DNA from: Clostridia bacterium
GTDB taxonomy: Bacteria; Bacillota; Clostridia; Christensenellales; Borkfalkiaceae
NCBI GenBank assembly: GCA_017445995.1
Contig: JAFSRT010000007.1
Coordinates: 1-64,000, forward strand
Length of the DNA: 64,000 nt
Direction of reading: 5' to 3'
Position numbers and translations under genes: made by a program
Shown: one piece after another, positions 51,753 to 60,267 of the stretch
Layout: the number at the start of each line of letters is the position of its first letter
Numbering within the stretch: the first letter of the stretch is position 1
The notes under the pieces: model-generated
Seen by the model: only the letters and a program-made list of their open reading frames with translations
Database searches by the model: none
What the model was told of the DNA's origin: nothing

Positions 51753-52742
51753 ATGAAAAAAATTATTACAATTTTACTGTCGTTCGTGCTTATTCTTTCC
51801 GTTTTTTCGGGCTGTAAAAAAGAAGAAAGCATTAAAACGATAGAACTTAACGAAGTTACTCACTCGGTATTCTATACCCCACTTTACGTAGCCATAGAAA
51901 AAGGTTATTTTGAAGAAGAAAACCTTAAAATTAACCTGACGAACGGCGGTGGCGCGGACAATTCAATGACCGCTATACTTTCAAAGAGTGCCGACATTGC
52001 GCTTATGGGTCCGGAAACGGTAGTTTACGTTCATAATCAGGGCAAAAAAGACGCGCCGAAAGTATTCGGACAATTAACACAAAAAGACGGGTCTTTCCTT
52101 GTGTCAAGAAACGAAGAACCTGATTTTAAGTGGGAAAATCTTGTCGGAAAAGAAATATTAGCAGGTAGAAAAGGCGGTGTTCCCGCAATGACTTTTGAAT
52201 ACGTTATGAAGGAAATGGGATATATTAACGGCGTTGATTATAATCTTAATTTCGACGTTCAGTTTAACCTTATGACAAGCGCATTTTTATCGGGTACTGC
52301 CGACTATTGTACCGTTTTCGAACCAACCGCTTCGGAATATCAACAGGAAGGAAAATGGCATATCGTTGCAAGCGTAGGAGAACAGGGCGGTGAAATACCT
52401 TATACTTCCTTTATCGCATTAGACAGTTATATAAACAACAATAAAGACACGATAAAATCGTTTATTAAAGCAATAAAGAAAGCGTACGATTTTATAAACG
52501 GTAACAGCGAACACGCCGTTGCGGAAGCGATTATAAAACAGTTCCCTTCAACGACAATCAACTCGGTTGAAACGTCGATTAAAAGTTATAAAAAGATAAA
52601 CGCTTGGCGACCAAACTTCCAGATGACGCCTGAAAGTTTCGACAGGCTACAAAATATTATGATAAACGCAAACGAACTATCAACGAAAATCGATTTCAAC
52701 AGCGTTGTGGATAACAGTTTGGCAAAAGAAATATTCGGTTAA
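51753..52742 (+). CDS. ABC importer substrate-binding lipoprotein (NMT1/SsuA-like)
   Basis: A 329-residue solute-binding protein. It has a lipoprotein signal peptide with the lipobox FSGC (Cys20), so it is anchored on the outer face of the membrane. The fold is the NMT1/THI5-like type used for thiamine precursors, sulfonates, nitrate or taurine, with typical segments TPLYVAIEKGYFEEENL, LSKSADIALMGPE and AGRKGGVPAMTFEYV. AGGAGA precedes the ATG. It heads a three-gene importer with the ATPase and permease. No TPP or SAM riboswitch fits in the short gap to valS, so the substrate cannot be inferred from regulation. Confidence 0.9.
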   Translation: MKKIITILLSFVLILSVFSGCKKEESIKTIELNEVTHSVFYTPLYVAIEKGYFEEENLKINLTNGGGADNSMTAILSKSADIALMGPETVVYVHNQGKKDAPKVFGQLTQKDGSFLVSRNEEPDFKWENLVGKEILAGRKGGVPAMTFEYVMKEMGYINGVDYNLNFDVQFNLMTSAFLSGTADYCTVFEPTASEYQQEGKWHIVASVGEQGGEIPYTSFIALDSYINNNKDTIKSFIKAIKKAYDFINGNSEHAVAEAIIKQFPSTTINSVETSIKSYKKINAWRPNFQMTPESFDRLQNIMINANELSTKIDFNSVVDNSLAKEIFG

Positions 52743-52743
52743 A

Positions 52744-53487
52744 ATGAAAGACGTACTAAAGTTTAAGAACGTTTCATTAACGTATCAGACGGCAAATGAC
52801 GAAATAAAAGCGATAGACGACCTTTCTTTTTCGGTAAAAGACGGAGAATTCGTTTCGATAATAGGACCTTCGGGCTGTGGTAAATCCACTATTCTCTCGC
52901 TAATCGCAGGTTTAATTAGCCCAACGAAAGGAACGATTGAAAAAAGCAACGACGACGTCGGATATATGCTTCAAAAGGACGAATTGTTCGGTTGGCGCAC
53001 CGTTATAAAAAACGTGTATTTACCGCTTGAAATCAAAAAAATAAACGATAAAGAAAAAAAAGAATACGCCGACCATTTATTAAATAAATACGGCTTAAAA
53101 AAGTTTATTAACAGTTATCCGAACGAGTTGTCAGGCGGTATGCGTCAACGGGTAGCACTAATAAGAACTCTCGTTTTTAATCCGTCGCTACTACTTTTAG
53201 ACGAACCTTTTTCGGCACTCGATTATCAAACGCGCCTATCGGTTTGCGACGACGTTTATAAAATTATTAAAGAAGAAAAAAAGACGGCTATCCTTGTAAC
53301 TCACGATATAAGCGAAGCGATATCTATGTCCGATAAGATTATAATTTTATCGAAAAGGCCGTGTTCTGTTAAAAACGTTATATACACCCATCTTGACGGG
53401 GATACCCCGTTTTTCAAAAGAGAAAGTAAAAACTTTACCGTTTACTTCAATAAAATCTGGAATGAATTAACTTATGAAAAAAACTAA
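52744..53487 (+). CDS. ABC importer ATPase (SsuB/TauB-like)
   Basis: A 247-residue ATP-binding subunit with Walker A GPSGCGKST (about 40-48), the Q-loop region MLQKDELFGWRTV, the signature LSGGMRQR, Walker B LLLLDEPFSAL and the H-loop Asp-His ILVTHD. The ATG two bases after the lipoprotein stop is chosen over an in-frame upstream ATG inside that gene. It overlaps the permease by 14 bases. The group serves NMT1-type importers. Confidence 0.94.
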   Translation: MKDVLKFKNVSLTYQTANDEIKAIDDLSFSVKDGEFVSIIGPSGCGKSTILSLIAGLISPTKGTIEKSNDDVGYMLQKDELFGWRTVIKNVYLPLEIKKINDKEKKEYADHLLNKYGLKKFINSYPNELSGGMRQRVALIRTLVFNPSLLLLDEPFSALDYQTRLSVCDDVYKIIKEEKKTAILVTHDISEAISMSDKIIILSKRPCSVKNVIYTHLDGDTPFFKRESKNFTVYFNKIWNELTYEKN

Positions 53488-54274
53488 TTATTCTGCCGAA
53501 AGGCAAAAATATCTTTTAGGGAAAAAGAAAAACAAAATATTTATTATAAGTTGCAGAATACTGATACTTATAGCGATACTATCCCTTTGGGAAATACTTG
53601 CAACCCTAAACGTTATCGACGCGTTTATTACAAGTTCTCCGTCGAAAATCATAACGACGGCAAAAAAACTCTTTGCCGAAAACAACCTGACTTATCATAT
53701 GTCGATTACCTTATATGAAACTTTTATGGGATTTATGATTTCGGCAATATTCGGATACCTTATCGCACTTTTACTATGGTGGTCCGAAAACCTTCGTAAC
53801 GTTTTAGAACCGTATATCGTTGTATTAAACAGCCTTCCTAAAATTGCATTAGGTCCTATAATTATAGTTTGGTTCGGTGCCGGAATAAAATCCATTATTT
53901 TTATGACGATAATTATAGGAATAATCGTTTCTATAATCACGATGTTAAACGGATTTATCGCGACCGACAACAACAAAATACTGCTACTTAAAACTATGGG
54001 CGCAAGTAAGTTTCAGATACTTAATAAACTCGTTATTCCAAGTAGCGTAAAAACTTTTATAAGTATGCTGAAAATAAACGTCGGGCTATCGTGGATAGGG
54101 TCTATTATGGGCGAATATTTGGTATCGAAAGCGGGGCTTGGCTACCTTATCGTTTACGGCGGTCAGGTGTTTAAGTTAGACCTTGTTATGACTGCAACCG
54201 TAATACTTTGTTTTATGGCAACGGTTATGTACCTTATCGTCGCCTTTATTGAAAAAAAGATTTCTAAATCTTAA
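53474..54274 (+). CDS. ABC importer permease (SsuC-like)
   Basis: A 266-residue membrane protein of the BPD-transport inner-membrane family with six helices (first at about 25-42). The ATPase-contact EAA loop is seen in LLKTMGASKFQILNKLVIPSS at about 172-192, read in parts. A lysine-rich N-terminus precedes the first helix. It forms the channel of the importer whose other two subunits lie upstream, and is followed by a strong bidirectional terminator. Confidence 0.93.
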   Translation: MKKTNYSAERQKYLLGKKKNKIFIISCRILILIAILSLWEILATLNVIDAFITSSPSKIITTAKKLFAENNLTYHMSITLYETFMGFMISAIFGYLIALLLWWSENLRNVLEPYIVVLNSLPKIALGPIIIVWFGAGIKSIIFMTIIIGIIVSIITMLNGFIATDNNKILLLKTMGASKFQILNKLVIPSSVKTFISMLKINVGLSWIGSIMGEYLVSKAGLGYLIVYGGQVFKLDLVMTATVILCFMATVMYLIVAFIEKKISKS

Positions 54275-54289
54275 ATAAATATAATAAAT

Positions 54290-54322
54290 AAGTCCGTTTT
54301 AGTTTTTACTTAAAACGGACTT
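54290..54322. terminator. Bidirectional terminator between importer and spoIVA
   Basis: Twelve-base-pair stem AAGTCCGTTTTA / TAAAACGGACTT (54290-54301 with 54311-54322), nine-base loop, T-rich both ways. Confidence 0.88.
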
Positions 54323-54337
54323 TAATTTTTTATTAAA

Positions 54338-55813
54338 TTATAAGAGAATACAGATTATACCGCCCTTATTTTCGTTTACTATTTTAGTAACGGTTTTCCG
54401 CATTTTTACCTGCGCTTCTTTCGGCATCGAGTTGACTTTACTCGATATTCCTTCGTTCACTAAATCGTGAAGACTTTTTCCGAACATATTAGTTTCCCAG
54501 ATATTATTCGGGTTATCTTCAAACTGGTTCATTAAGTATTTAACCATATCTTCTCCCTGCTTTTCCGTGCCGACGGTCGGTGAAACTTCGGTGTTTACGT
54601 CCACTTTCATTATGTGTAAACTCGGTGCCGACGCTTTAAGTTTAACGCCGAAACTTCTCCCTTGCTTAACAAGTTGCGGTTCTTCCAAATTCATTTCGGA
54701 AACGGACGGTAATACTACGCCGTATCCGTTTTCTTCGGCATCATTTAGCGCCGACTTTATTTTTTCGTATTTTTTCTTTTCTTTTGAGAAAGTTTTTATA
54801 TAGTTAATAAGCGAATATTCGTCGTTGATTTCAGTTTCGCACTCGTCGGATAAAACTTTATAGAAAAGTTCATTTTTAACTGCCAAATCGAAAAATAGTT
54901 CGCCCGTTGAGAGATTTACATTCTTTAACGTTAAACCGTCGCAAAAATCTAATTCTTCGGTGCAATCGGAAAAATTGACGTAATCGCACATTTTATTGAC
55001 GTTTAAGGACGCTTCTTTAAGGGTTTTAACGGCTTTTTCTATATATAAATTATTTTCGCTCATGGAATTAAGCCAAGACGGAAGATTGATATTTATATTG
55101 TTTATCGGAAATTCCATTAAAACTTTTTCTATTATAACCCCGATATCTTCCGCGCTCATTTCTTTAACGTTCACGCATACAGTCGATACTGAATATTTAC
55201 TTTCTAATTCGCTTGCAAGTTTTTGGGTAGTAGACGCGTTCGGATTAGCAGAGTTAAGAACGATTACGAAAGGTTTTTTTGACGTTTTAAGTTCATTTAC
55301 TACTCTTTCTTCGGCTTTAATATAATTTTCTCTCTTTATATCGCCGAAACTTCCGTCGGTAAATACCGCTATTCCTATCGAAGAATAATCGTTTATAACT
55401 TTATCCGTACCGAACTCCGACGCTTTATTAAACGGCATTTCTTCGTCAGACCACGGCGTTTTAATATATCTTTCCTTATCGTTTTCGGAAGTTATCGCAC
55501 CGTCGACTATGTATCCTACGCAATCGACAAGCCTGATTTTTGCGCTTACTTTATTTTTAAATTGAACTTTAACCGCCGACTGCGGAACGAATTTCGGTTG
55601 CGTTGTCATAACCATTTTGCCGTCCCCTGATTGCGGTAAGTCGTCTATCGAAATATTTTTTTGTAATTTATTACTGATATTCGGAATAACGATTTTTTCC
55701 ATAAAGTTTCTTATAAACGTCGATTTACCCGTTCTTACAGGTCCTACAACGCCTATAAATATATCGCCGTTAGTCCTTTCTGATATATCTTTATATATAT
55801 CGAATTTTTCCAT
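54338..55813 (-). CDS. spoIVA: Stage IV sporulation protein A, coat morphogenetic ATPase
   Basis: Polymerises with ATP into the basement layer of the spore coat around the forespore. The 491 residues begin EKFDIYKDISERTNGDI, with the Walker A GPVRTGKST at about 22-30, and end in the strongly conserved GGIICILL tail that directs surface assembly. ATG 55813 has GGGAGG seven bases upstream; the longer frame begins inside that site. A near-consensus sigma-E promoter precedes it. It lies downstream of der-plsY, the classic location. Confidence 0.97.
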   Translation of the reverse strand: MEKFDIYKDISERTNGDIFIGVVGPVRTGKSTFIRNFMEKIVIPNISNKLQKNISIDDLPQSGDGKMVMTTQPKFVPQSAVKVQFKNKVSAKIRLVDCVGYIVDGAITSENDKERYIKTPWSDEEMPFNKASEFGTDKVINDYSSIGIAVFTDGSFGDIKRENYIKAEERVVNELKTSKKPFVIVLNSANPNASTTQKLASELESKYSVSTVCVNVKEMSAEDIGVIIEKVLMEFPINNININLPSWLNSMSENNLYIEKAVKTLKEASLNVNKMCDYVNFSDCTEELDFCDGLTLKNVNLSTGELFFDLAVKNELFYKVLSDECETEINDEYSLINYIKTFSKEKKKYEKIKSALNDAEENGYGVVLPSVSEMNLEEPQLVKQGRSFGVKLKASAPSLHIMKVDVNTEVSPTVGTEKQGEDMVKYLMNQFEDNPNNIWETNMFGKSLHDLVNEGISSKVNSMPKEAQVKMRKTVTKIVNENKGGIICILL

Positions 55814-55841
55814 AAAAAAACCTCCCATACATTACAAAAAT

Positions 55842-55870
55842 AATATATGAGAGATAATTTTTTAATATGC
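55842..55870 (-). promoter_or_regulatory. Sigma-E type promoter of spoIVA
   Basis: Minus-strand -35 GCATATT (55864-55870) and -10 TCATATATT (55842-55850) with a 13-base spacer. The Bacillus consensus is KMATATT-14-KCATACANT: the -35 matches fully and the -10 differs at one position. This agrees with the known sigma-E control of spoIVA. Confidence 0.7.
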
Positions 55871-55876
55871 TATAAA

Positions 55877-56617
55877 TTATATTTTATTGTTTTCTTCCAT
55901 TTTTTTCTCTTTCATCTTAACGACCATCGCTTTAATTGAAGTCGGGTGTTCGTCGCCCGATAACATTCTGTCGATATTTTTGCGGTGCGCAAAACAAGTG
56001 AGAAAACAGATAAGGAATATAAATATATTCGTAAGTAAATATAATATCAGATAAGATTTATTAACAAAATTGCCGTAATAAATATATAATCTTATACTAC
56101 CGCTTATCGCCGAAGGAATTATCGCGATAAAAGACCCCATTGCACCGAATTCGGTAAAATAAATAAAAGCCACGGCGGCAACGAGAGACATTATAATAAT
56201 AACGACCCAAAGCCCGTGAACGGCTTCGCAGACTATAAACACGCCGATAGACGACGCGATACCTTTACCGCCTTTAAACTTCAATAAAACGGGATATATA
56301 TGCCCTAAAACGACGGAAAATCCGCAAAGGTATATAGAAAACTCCGAAACGGGGAAATTAGACGATTTAAAGTATTGATTATGAAATACGAAAAAAGCGA
56401 CTAATACGGGTATTGCGCCCTTTAAGATATCGAGAAAGAAAGTCAAAAGACCTAATTTCAGCCCGAAGTTTCTGCTCATATTCAAAGTTCCGGGGTTACC
56501 GCTTCCCATTTCGCGAATATTCTGTTTTTTGATTTTGGAAATTATAATTGCCCAGTTACAGTTGCCCATAAAGTAAGATAATATCGGCAATATTATAATT
56601 AGTGCAATATTAGTCAT
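55877..56617 (-). CDS. plsY: Glycerol-3-phosphate acyltransferase PlsY
   Basis: Membrane enzyme that transfers acyl from acyl-phosphate to glycerol 3-phosphate, the first step of phospholipid synthesis. The 246 residues have about five to seven membrane helices and the three family motifs: GSGNPGTLN (about 38-46), KFKGGKGIASSIG (about 113-125) and the later region near HRKNIDRML. It has a longer lysine-rich C-terminus than usual. It overlaps der by eight bases. Confidence 0.94.
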   Translation of the reverse strand: MTNIALIIILPILSYFMGNCNWAIIISKIKKQNIREMGSGNPGTLNMSRNFGLKLGLLTFFLDILKGAIPVLVAFFVFHNQYFKSSNFPVSEFSIYLCGFSVVLGHIYPVLLKFKGGKGIASSIGVFIVCEAVHGLWVVIIIMSLVAAVAFIYFTEFGAMGSFIAIIPSAISGSIRLYIYYGNFVNKSYLILYLLTNIFIFLICFLTCFAHRKNIDRMLSGDEHPTSIKAMVVKMKEKKMEENNKI

Positions 56618-57926
56618 CGTCGTCCCTTTCTCTTATAACGAGTTTAATCGGCGTTCCCGAAAAATCGAACGCTTTTCTCAAACAGTTTTCTAAATACCGT
56701 TTATATGAAAAGTGCATTAAGTTCTGTTCGTTTACAAAGAACACGAAAGTCGGCGGATTAACGCCGTTTTGAGTTACGAATTTGATTTTTAAGCGTTTAC
56801 CGTTAAAGGAAGGCGGTTCGCTTGCCCTTACGCAATCTAAAACAAGGTCGTTAAGTTGTCCCGTCGTTATTCTTCTTCTCGAGTTTTCTAAAACCCTGTC
56901 CGCTATATCGAGTATTTTATCGGTGCGTTGTCCTGTTAGGCAGGAAACGAAAATCGGTTGAAAATAATCCATAAACTTTAAGTCTTCCTTCATTTTTTCG
57001 GTAAACTTGTTTATCGTGTTGGTATCCTTTTCAATCGTGTCCCACTTATTCATTACGATTACGGACGGTTTTCCCTGTTCGTGAACGTATCCGCAAATTT
57101 TTATATCCTGTTCGGTAAGCCCTTCGTTTACGTCAATCATAATAACGCAAACGTCGGCACGGCGTATCGCCCCTAACGCCCTTAATACGCTGTAATATTC
57201 TAAATCTTCTTCGACTTTTTTCTTCTTTCTTATTCCGGCGGTATCGATAATCATATATTTTTTATCTTTATAGGTAAAAGGCGTATCGATAGCGTCTCTC
57301 GTCGTTCCCGCAATATCGGAAACGATAGTTCTATTGTACCCTAAAATCTTATTGCAAAGGCTGGATTTTCCCGCGTTGGGTTTTCCGACGATAGCAAGTT
57401 TTATATACTCGTCGCTATAGTTATTCCCTTCGTCGCCGATTAAAGATACGACCGCGTCCAAAAGATCGCCTATTCCCGTTCCGTGTTCGGATGAAATACC
57501 GTAAGGTTCGCCAAGACCCAAATTATAGAATTCGTAAAGTTTATTCGGGTCGTAATTATCGAGTTTATTAACTGCAAGTAAAACCGGTTTTCCCGACTTA
57601 CGGAGTTTATTAGCAACGTCTTCGTCGGCTGAACTAAGCCCCGATTTCGCGTCGGTAAACAAAATGATAACGTCCGCCGTTTCAATCGCAATTTCCGCCT
57701 GTTTTTGTATGTGTTTCCACATTTTATCGGTCGATTTTAATTCTAATCCGCCCGTATCTACAAGCGTGAAAAATTTGCCGTTCCACTCTGCGTCGGCATA
57801 TAATCTGTCTCGGGTTACCCCCGGGAAATTTTCCACTATTGATATTTTTCTGCCGACAACCTTATTAAAAAACGTTGATTTTCCGACGTTAGGTCTGCCG
57901 ACTATCGCCACTAATTTATTTGCCAC
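56610..57926 (-). CDS. der: Ribosome assembly GTPase Der (EngA)
   Basis: A double-G-domain GTPase needed for 50S ribosome maturation. The 438 residues contain two complete G domains: GRPNVGKST (about 10-18) with NKLD, and GKPNAGKSS (about 184-192) with NKWD. A C-terminal KH-like domain (about 350-438) includes PPTFVFFVN. Translation starts at GTG. AAGGA lies about ten bases upstream. It is coupled to plsY downstream. Confidence 0.97.
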   Translation of the reverse strand: MANKLVAIVGRPNVGKSTFFNKVVGRKISIVENFPGVTRDRLYADAEWNGKFFTLVDTGGLELKSTDKMWKHIQKQAEIAIETADVIILFTDAKSGLSSADEDVANKLRKSGKPVLLAVNKLDNYDPNKLYEFYNLGLGEPYGISSEHGTGIGDLLDAVVSLIGDEGNNYSDEYIKLAIVGKPNAGKSSLCNKILGYNRTIVSDIAGTTRDAIDTPFTYKDKKYMIIDTAGIRKKKKVEEDLEYYSVLRALGAIRRADVCVIMIDVNEGLTEQDIKICGYVHEQGKPSVIVMNKWDTIEKDTNTINKFTEKMKEDLKFMDYFQPIFVSCLTGQRTDKILDIADRVLENSRRRITTGQLNDLVLDCVRASEPPSFNGKRLKIKFVTQNGVNPPTFVFFVNEQNLMHFSYKRYLENCLRKAFDFSGTPIKLVIRERDDDD

Positions 57927-57942
57927 GGTATTTAATTCCTTT

Positions 57943-58212
57943 TTAAATAATCCAGATTAAAATCGAAACGAGAAAAACTATCGACATACAAACGTAATAT
58001 ACGATTTTAAGCCAGTTTTTCCTGTTAATTACGTAATTATAGCAAGAATAACCGAAAACGAATAAAATACACAGGTTTTTTACGTCGTCTAAAATCTTCG
58101 CTATCGTGCTCGTTTCTTTATTTGCAATTATGGATACTATTTCCAAAACGGTAATTATCATTAAACCTATAAAGGAAAAAAATCCTATTAAACTTTTATG
58201 ATTGTCTTTCAT
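57943..58212 (-). CDS. Small membrane protein of unknown function
   Basis: 89 residues with three hydrophobic segments (about 7-29, 44-60 and 68-89) and a loop NRKNWLK between the last two. The ribosome-binding site region GGAGAAGGA is strong. It lies between rluD (15 bp) and der (16 bp) in an unbroken minus-strand run, so it is co-transcribed with them. I recognise no family. It may be a lineage-specific protein; coding is supported by its start signal and tight spacing. Confidence 0.65.
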   Translation of the reverse strand: MKDNHKSLIGFFSFIGLMIITVLEIVSIIANKETSTIAKILDDVKNLCILFVFGYSCYNYVINRKNWLKIVYYVCMSIVFLVSILIWII

Positions 58213-58227
58213 TGTCCTTCTCCGTTA

Positions 58228-59133
58228 TTATTTTTCTTTTAATTTTTTTAATACTTCGGTGAAATAAGTCGGCAATTCGCACTCGAATTCGCATTGTTTA
58301 TTCGTTGTTGGATGAATAAATATAAGTTTTTTTGCGTGAAGTAATTGCCCGTTTAACTTAAACTTCTGATTTTTAAAGCCGTATTCTGCGTCGCCGACAA
58401 CGGGGTGTCCTATATATTTTGCGTGTACTCTTATCTGATGCGTTCTGCCCGTTAAAAGCGAAAACTCGCAAAGCGTGTAGTTTTCAAACCTTTTGATAAC
58501 CTTATAATCGGTTATCGCCTTTCTGCCCGTTTTCCCTACCGCCATTTTCGTTCGGTCTTTCTGGTTTCTCGTAATAAAGGTTTCTATTCTTCCGCAATCT
58601 GATTTAACTTCGCCTTCTAAAAGCGCGTAATAAATCCTTCGGCAGGTTTTGTTTTCAAGTTGCTTTGCAAGCGCGATATGGCTTTTATCGTTTTTGGCAA
58701 CTACGAGTAGACCAGAAGTGTTTTTATCTATTCTATGCACGATCCCCGGTCTTATAACACCGTTTATGCCCGATAAATTGTCTAAATGATAAAGAAGTGC
58801 GTTTACAAGCGTATTTTCCCCCGTGCCGTTTCCGGAGTGAACGACAAGCCCTTGCGGTTTATTTATAACCGCCAAATCTTCGTCCTGATAAACGATATCG
58901 ATATCGATATTAACGGGTTTTACGTCGAGAGTAGTATTTTCCTTAATATTTAAAGTTATTTCGTCGTTTAACTTAACGGTTTTATTGCATTTACAAGGCT
59001 TACCGTTAAGAAAAAGCGCACCGCTATCCGCAAGTTTTTTTATAAACGAACGGGAATAATCGGTGTTTTCACTTAAAAACAAATCTATTCTTTTATCGGC
59101 GTTATTCTGAACTTTTATTATCTTCGTTTCCAT
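58228..59133 (-). CDS. rluD: 23S rRNA pseudouridine synthase, RluD family
   Basis: Modifies uridines in 23S rRNA (RluD type acts on helix 69). The 301 residues have an N-terminal S4 domain (about 12-75) and the synthase domain with the motif HRIDKNTSGLLVVAKND, whose Asp (about 139) is catalytic, and GRTHQIRVH near the C-terminus. It starts inside lspA, overlapping it by 32 bases, the usual lspA-rluD pairing. Exact target inferred from family. Confidence 0.92.
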   Translation of the reverse strand: METKIIKVQNNADKRIDLFLSENTDYSRSFIKKLADSGALFLNGKPCKCNKTVKLNDEITLNIKENTTLDVKPVNIDIDIVYQDEDLAVINKPQGLVVHSGNGTGENTLVNALLYHLDNLSGINGVIRPGIVHRIDKNTSGLLVVAKNDKSHIALAKQLENKTCRRIYYALLEGEVKSDCGRIETFITRNQKDRTKMAVGKTGRKAITDYKVIKRFENYTLCEFSLLTGRTHQIRVHAKYIGHPVVGDAEYGFKNQKFKLNGQLLHAKKLIFIHPTTNKQCEFECELPTYFTEVLKKLKEK

Positions 59134-59698
59134 CTTTATTTTGTGCGGTTTCCTTTTGTTTTTTTGAAAAAACCGCGTTTTCGTCTAAAAAGAAAAAGTG
59201 AATAATAAGTAAAATTAGCCCGACTGACAAAAAAGTGTCCGCAAGGTTAAACACGGCAAACGGCGTAAACGAACCTATTTCAATCGTTAAAAAGTCAACG
59301 ACCCCGCCGTAAGCAAGTCTGTCAATAAGGTTTCCTATTGCCCCCGCAATAATGAATATTACGGCGACTTTCATAAACGTATAATTTTTCTTTACGGAAT
59401 AATAGTATAGGTAAATAAAACCTATAATAGCAATAAAAGTCAAGATTATAAAAAAGGTTTGTCGCCACGATAATCCGCCTAAAAATCCGTAAGCGGCGGC
59501 GTCGTTTAGCGGAACGGATTTAAAGTAGAAAAAACCTTTAATAACGACGATAGTAGACCCGACGCTAAAACCCTTGTTTTCGCGTAAGTCTTTAAAAAAT
59601 ATTTTCGTCGTCTGGTCTAACGATATTAAAAATAATATCAGGCATATAAAGGCGATTTCGATTATTATTCGTTTCCGATTAGCCCCAACTCTTTGCAT
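59102..59698 (-). CDS. lspA: Lipoprotein signal peptidase (signal peptidase II)
   Basis: Cleaves signal peptides of lipoproteins ahead of the lipidated Cys; an aspartic protease in the membrane. The 198 residues have four membrane helices. Catalytic Asp residues lie in GNLIDRLAYGGVVDF and FAVFNLADTFLSVG. The third conserved motif, normally NxGAAxG, reads NDAAAYG here. A hydrophilic 25-residue C-terminal tail is unusual but overlaps rluD. GGAGG lies four bases before the ATG. It processes proteins such as the lipoprotein at 51753. Confidence 0.93.
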   Translation of the reverse strand: MQRVGANRKRIIIEIAFICLILFLISLDQTTKIFFKDLRENKGFSVGSTIVVIKGFFYFKSVPLNDAAAYGFLGGLSWRQTFFIILTFIAIIGFIYLYYYSVKKNYTFMKVAVIFIIAGAIGNLIDRLAYGGVVDFLTIEIGSFTPFAVFNLADTFLSVGLILLIIHFFFLDENAVFSKKQKETAQNKDGNEDNKSSE

Positions 59699-60267
59699 AT
59701 TTCCTCCAATTTAAGGTCTTTTGGGTATAATACTTCGTTAAGGTCGAACCCGTTATCCGAAGCGACTGCGTTTTCGCTGTCTTTTCCGCTTTTTTTAGTT
59801 TTTACTGCGGGTTTAGTATCGATTAAACCGTTTATTTTAGCGTATTTTTCCGATGACGATACCTTTTCCGATAAAATAAGGTCTAATTCGTTTAATACTT
59901 TCTGAATTTTATCGAGTTCTTTATCAACGGGATAAGTTTTCATAATCAAGGTAAAATAGTCGCGGAACTTTTTTGAAAAGTTTTTGATTTTATTTATTTC
60001 CGCGTCGTACTTAAAGTTTACTTCCTTTTCGTTCTCGTCCAAAACTGATTTTGCCTTATTTAAGGCGTAAAAAACCTGCGAATCTTTGTCCTGATAATTC
60101 AAAACTTCGCTTTGAAGTTTTTTATTATCGGCTATAAGTTCGCTGATTTTATCCTTTTGTTCAAACAAAATACTTTCGTATTCTTTTGCATTATTATCTA
60201 AAAGTTCTTTAACTTCTAATTTTTTGTACTTTCTCTTTTTAAGTTCCAACTTTTTACCTATAATCAT
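59665..60267 (-). CDS. Coiled-coil protein, possibly DivIVA-like
   Basis: A 200-residue, highly charged protein. Residues about 8-100 are predicted long helices with heptad-like spacing (for example SELIADNKKLQSEVL), followed by a second helical stretch to 140 and a lysine/serine linker, ending LEEICKELGLIG. There is no membrane segment. In several Firmicutes divIVA lies just upstream of lspA and rluD (with ileS), and the early coiled coil fits, but the DivIVA membrane-binding N-terminus is not clear. It overlaps pncB by four bases and lspA by 34. Function inferred weakly from context. Confidence 0.6.
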   Translation of the reverse strand: MIIGKKLELKKRKYKKLEVKELLDNNAKEYESILFEQKDKISELIADNKKLQSEVLNYQDKDSQVFYALNKAKSVLDENEKEVNFKYDAEINKIKNFSKKFRDYFTLIMKTYPVDKELDKIQKVLNELDLILSEKVSSSEKYAKINGLIDTKPAVKTKKSGKDSENAVASDNGFDLNEVLYPKDLKLEEICKELGLIGNE

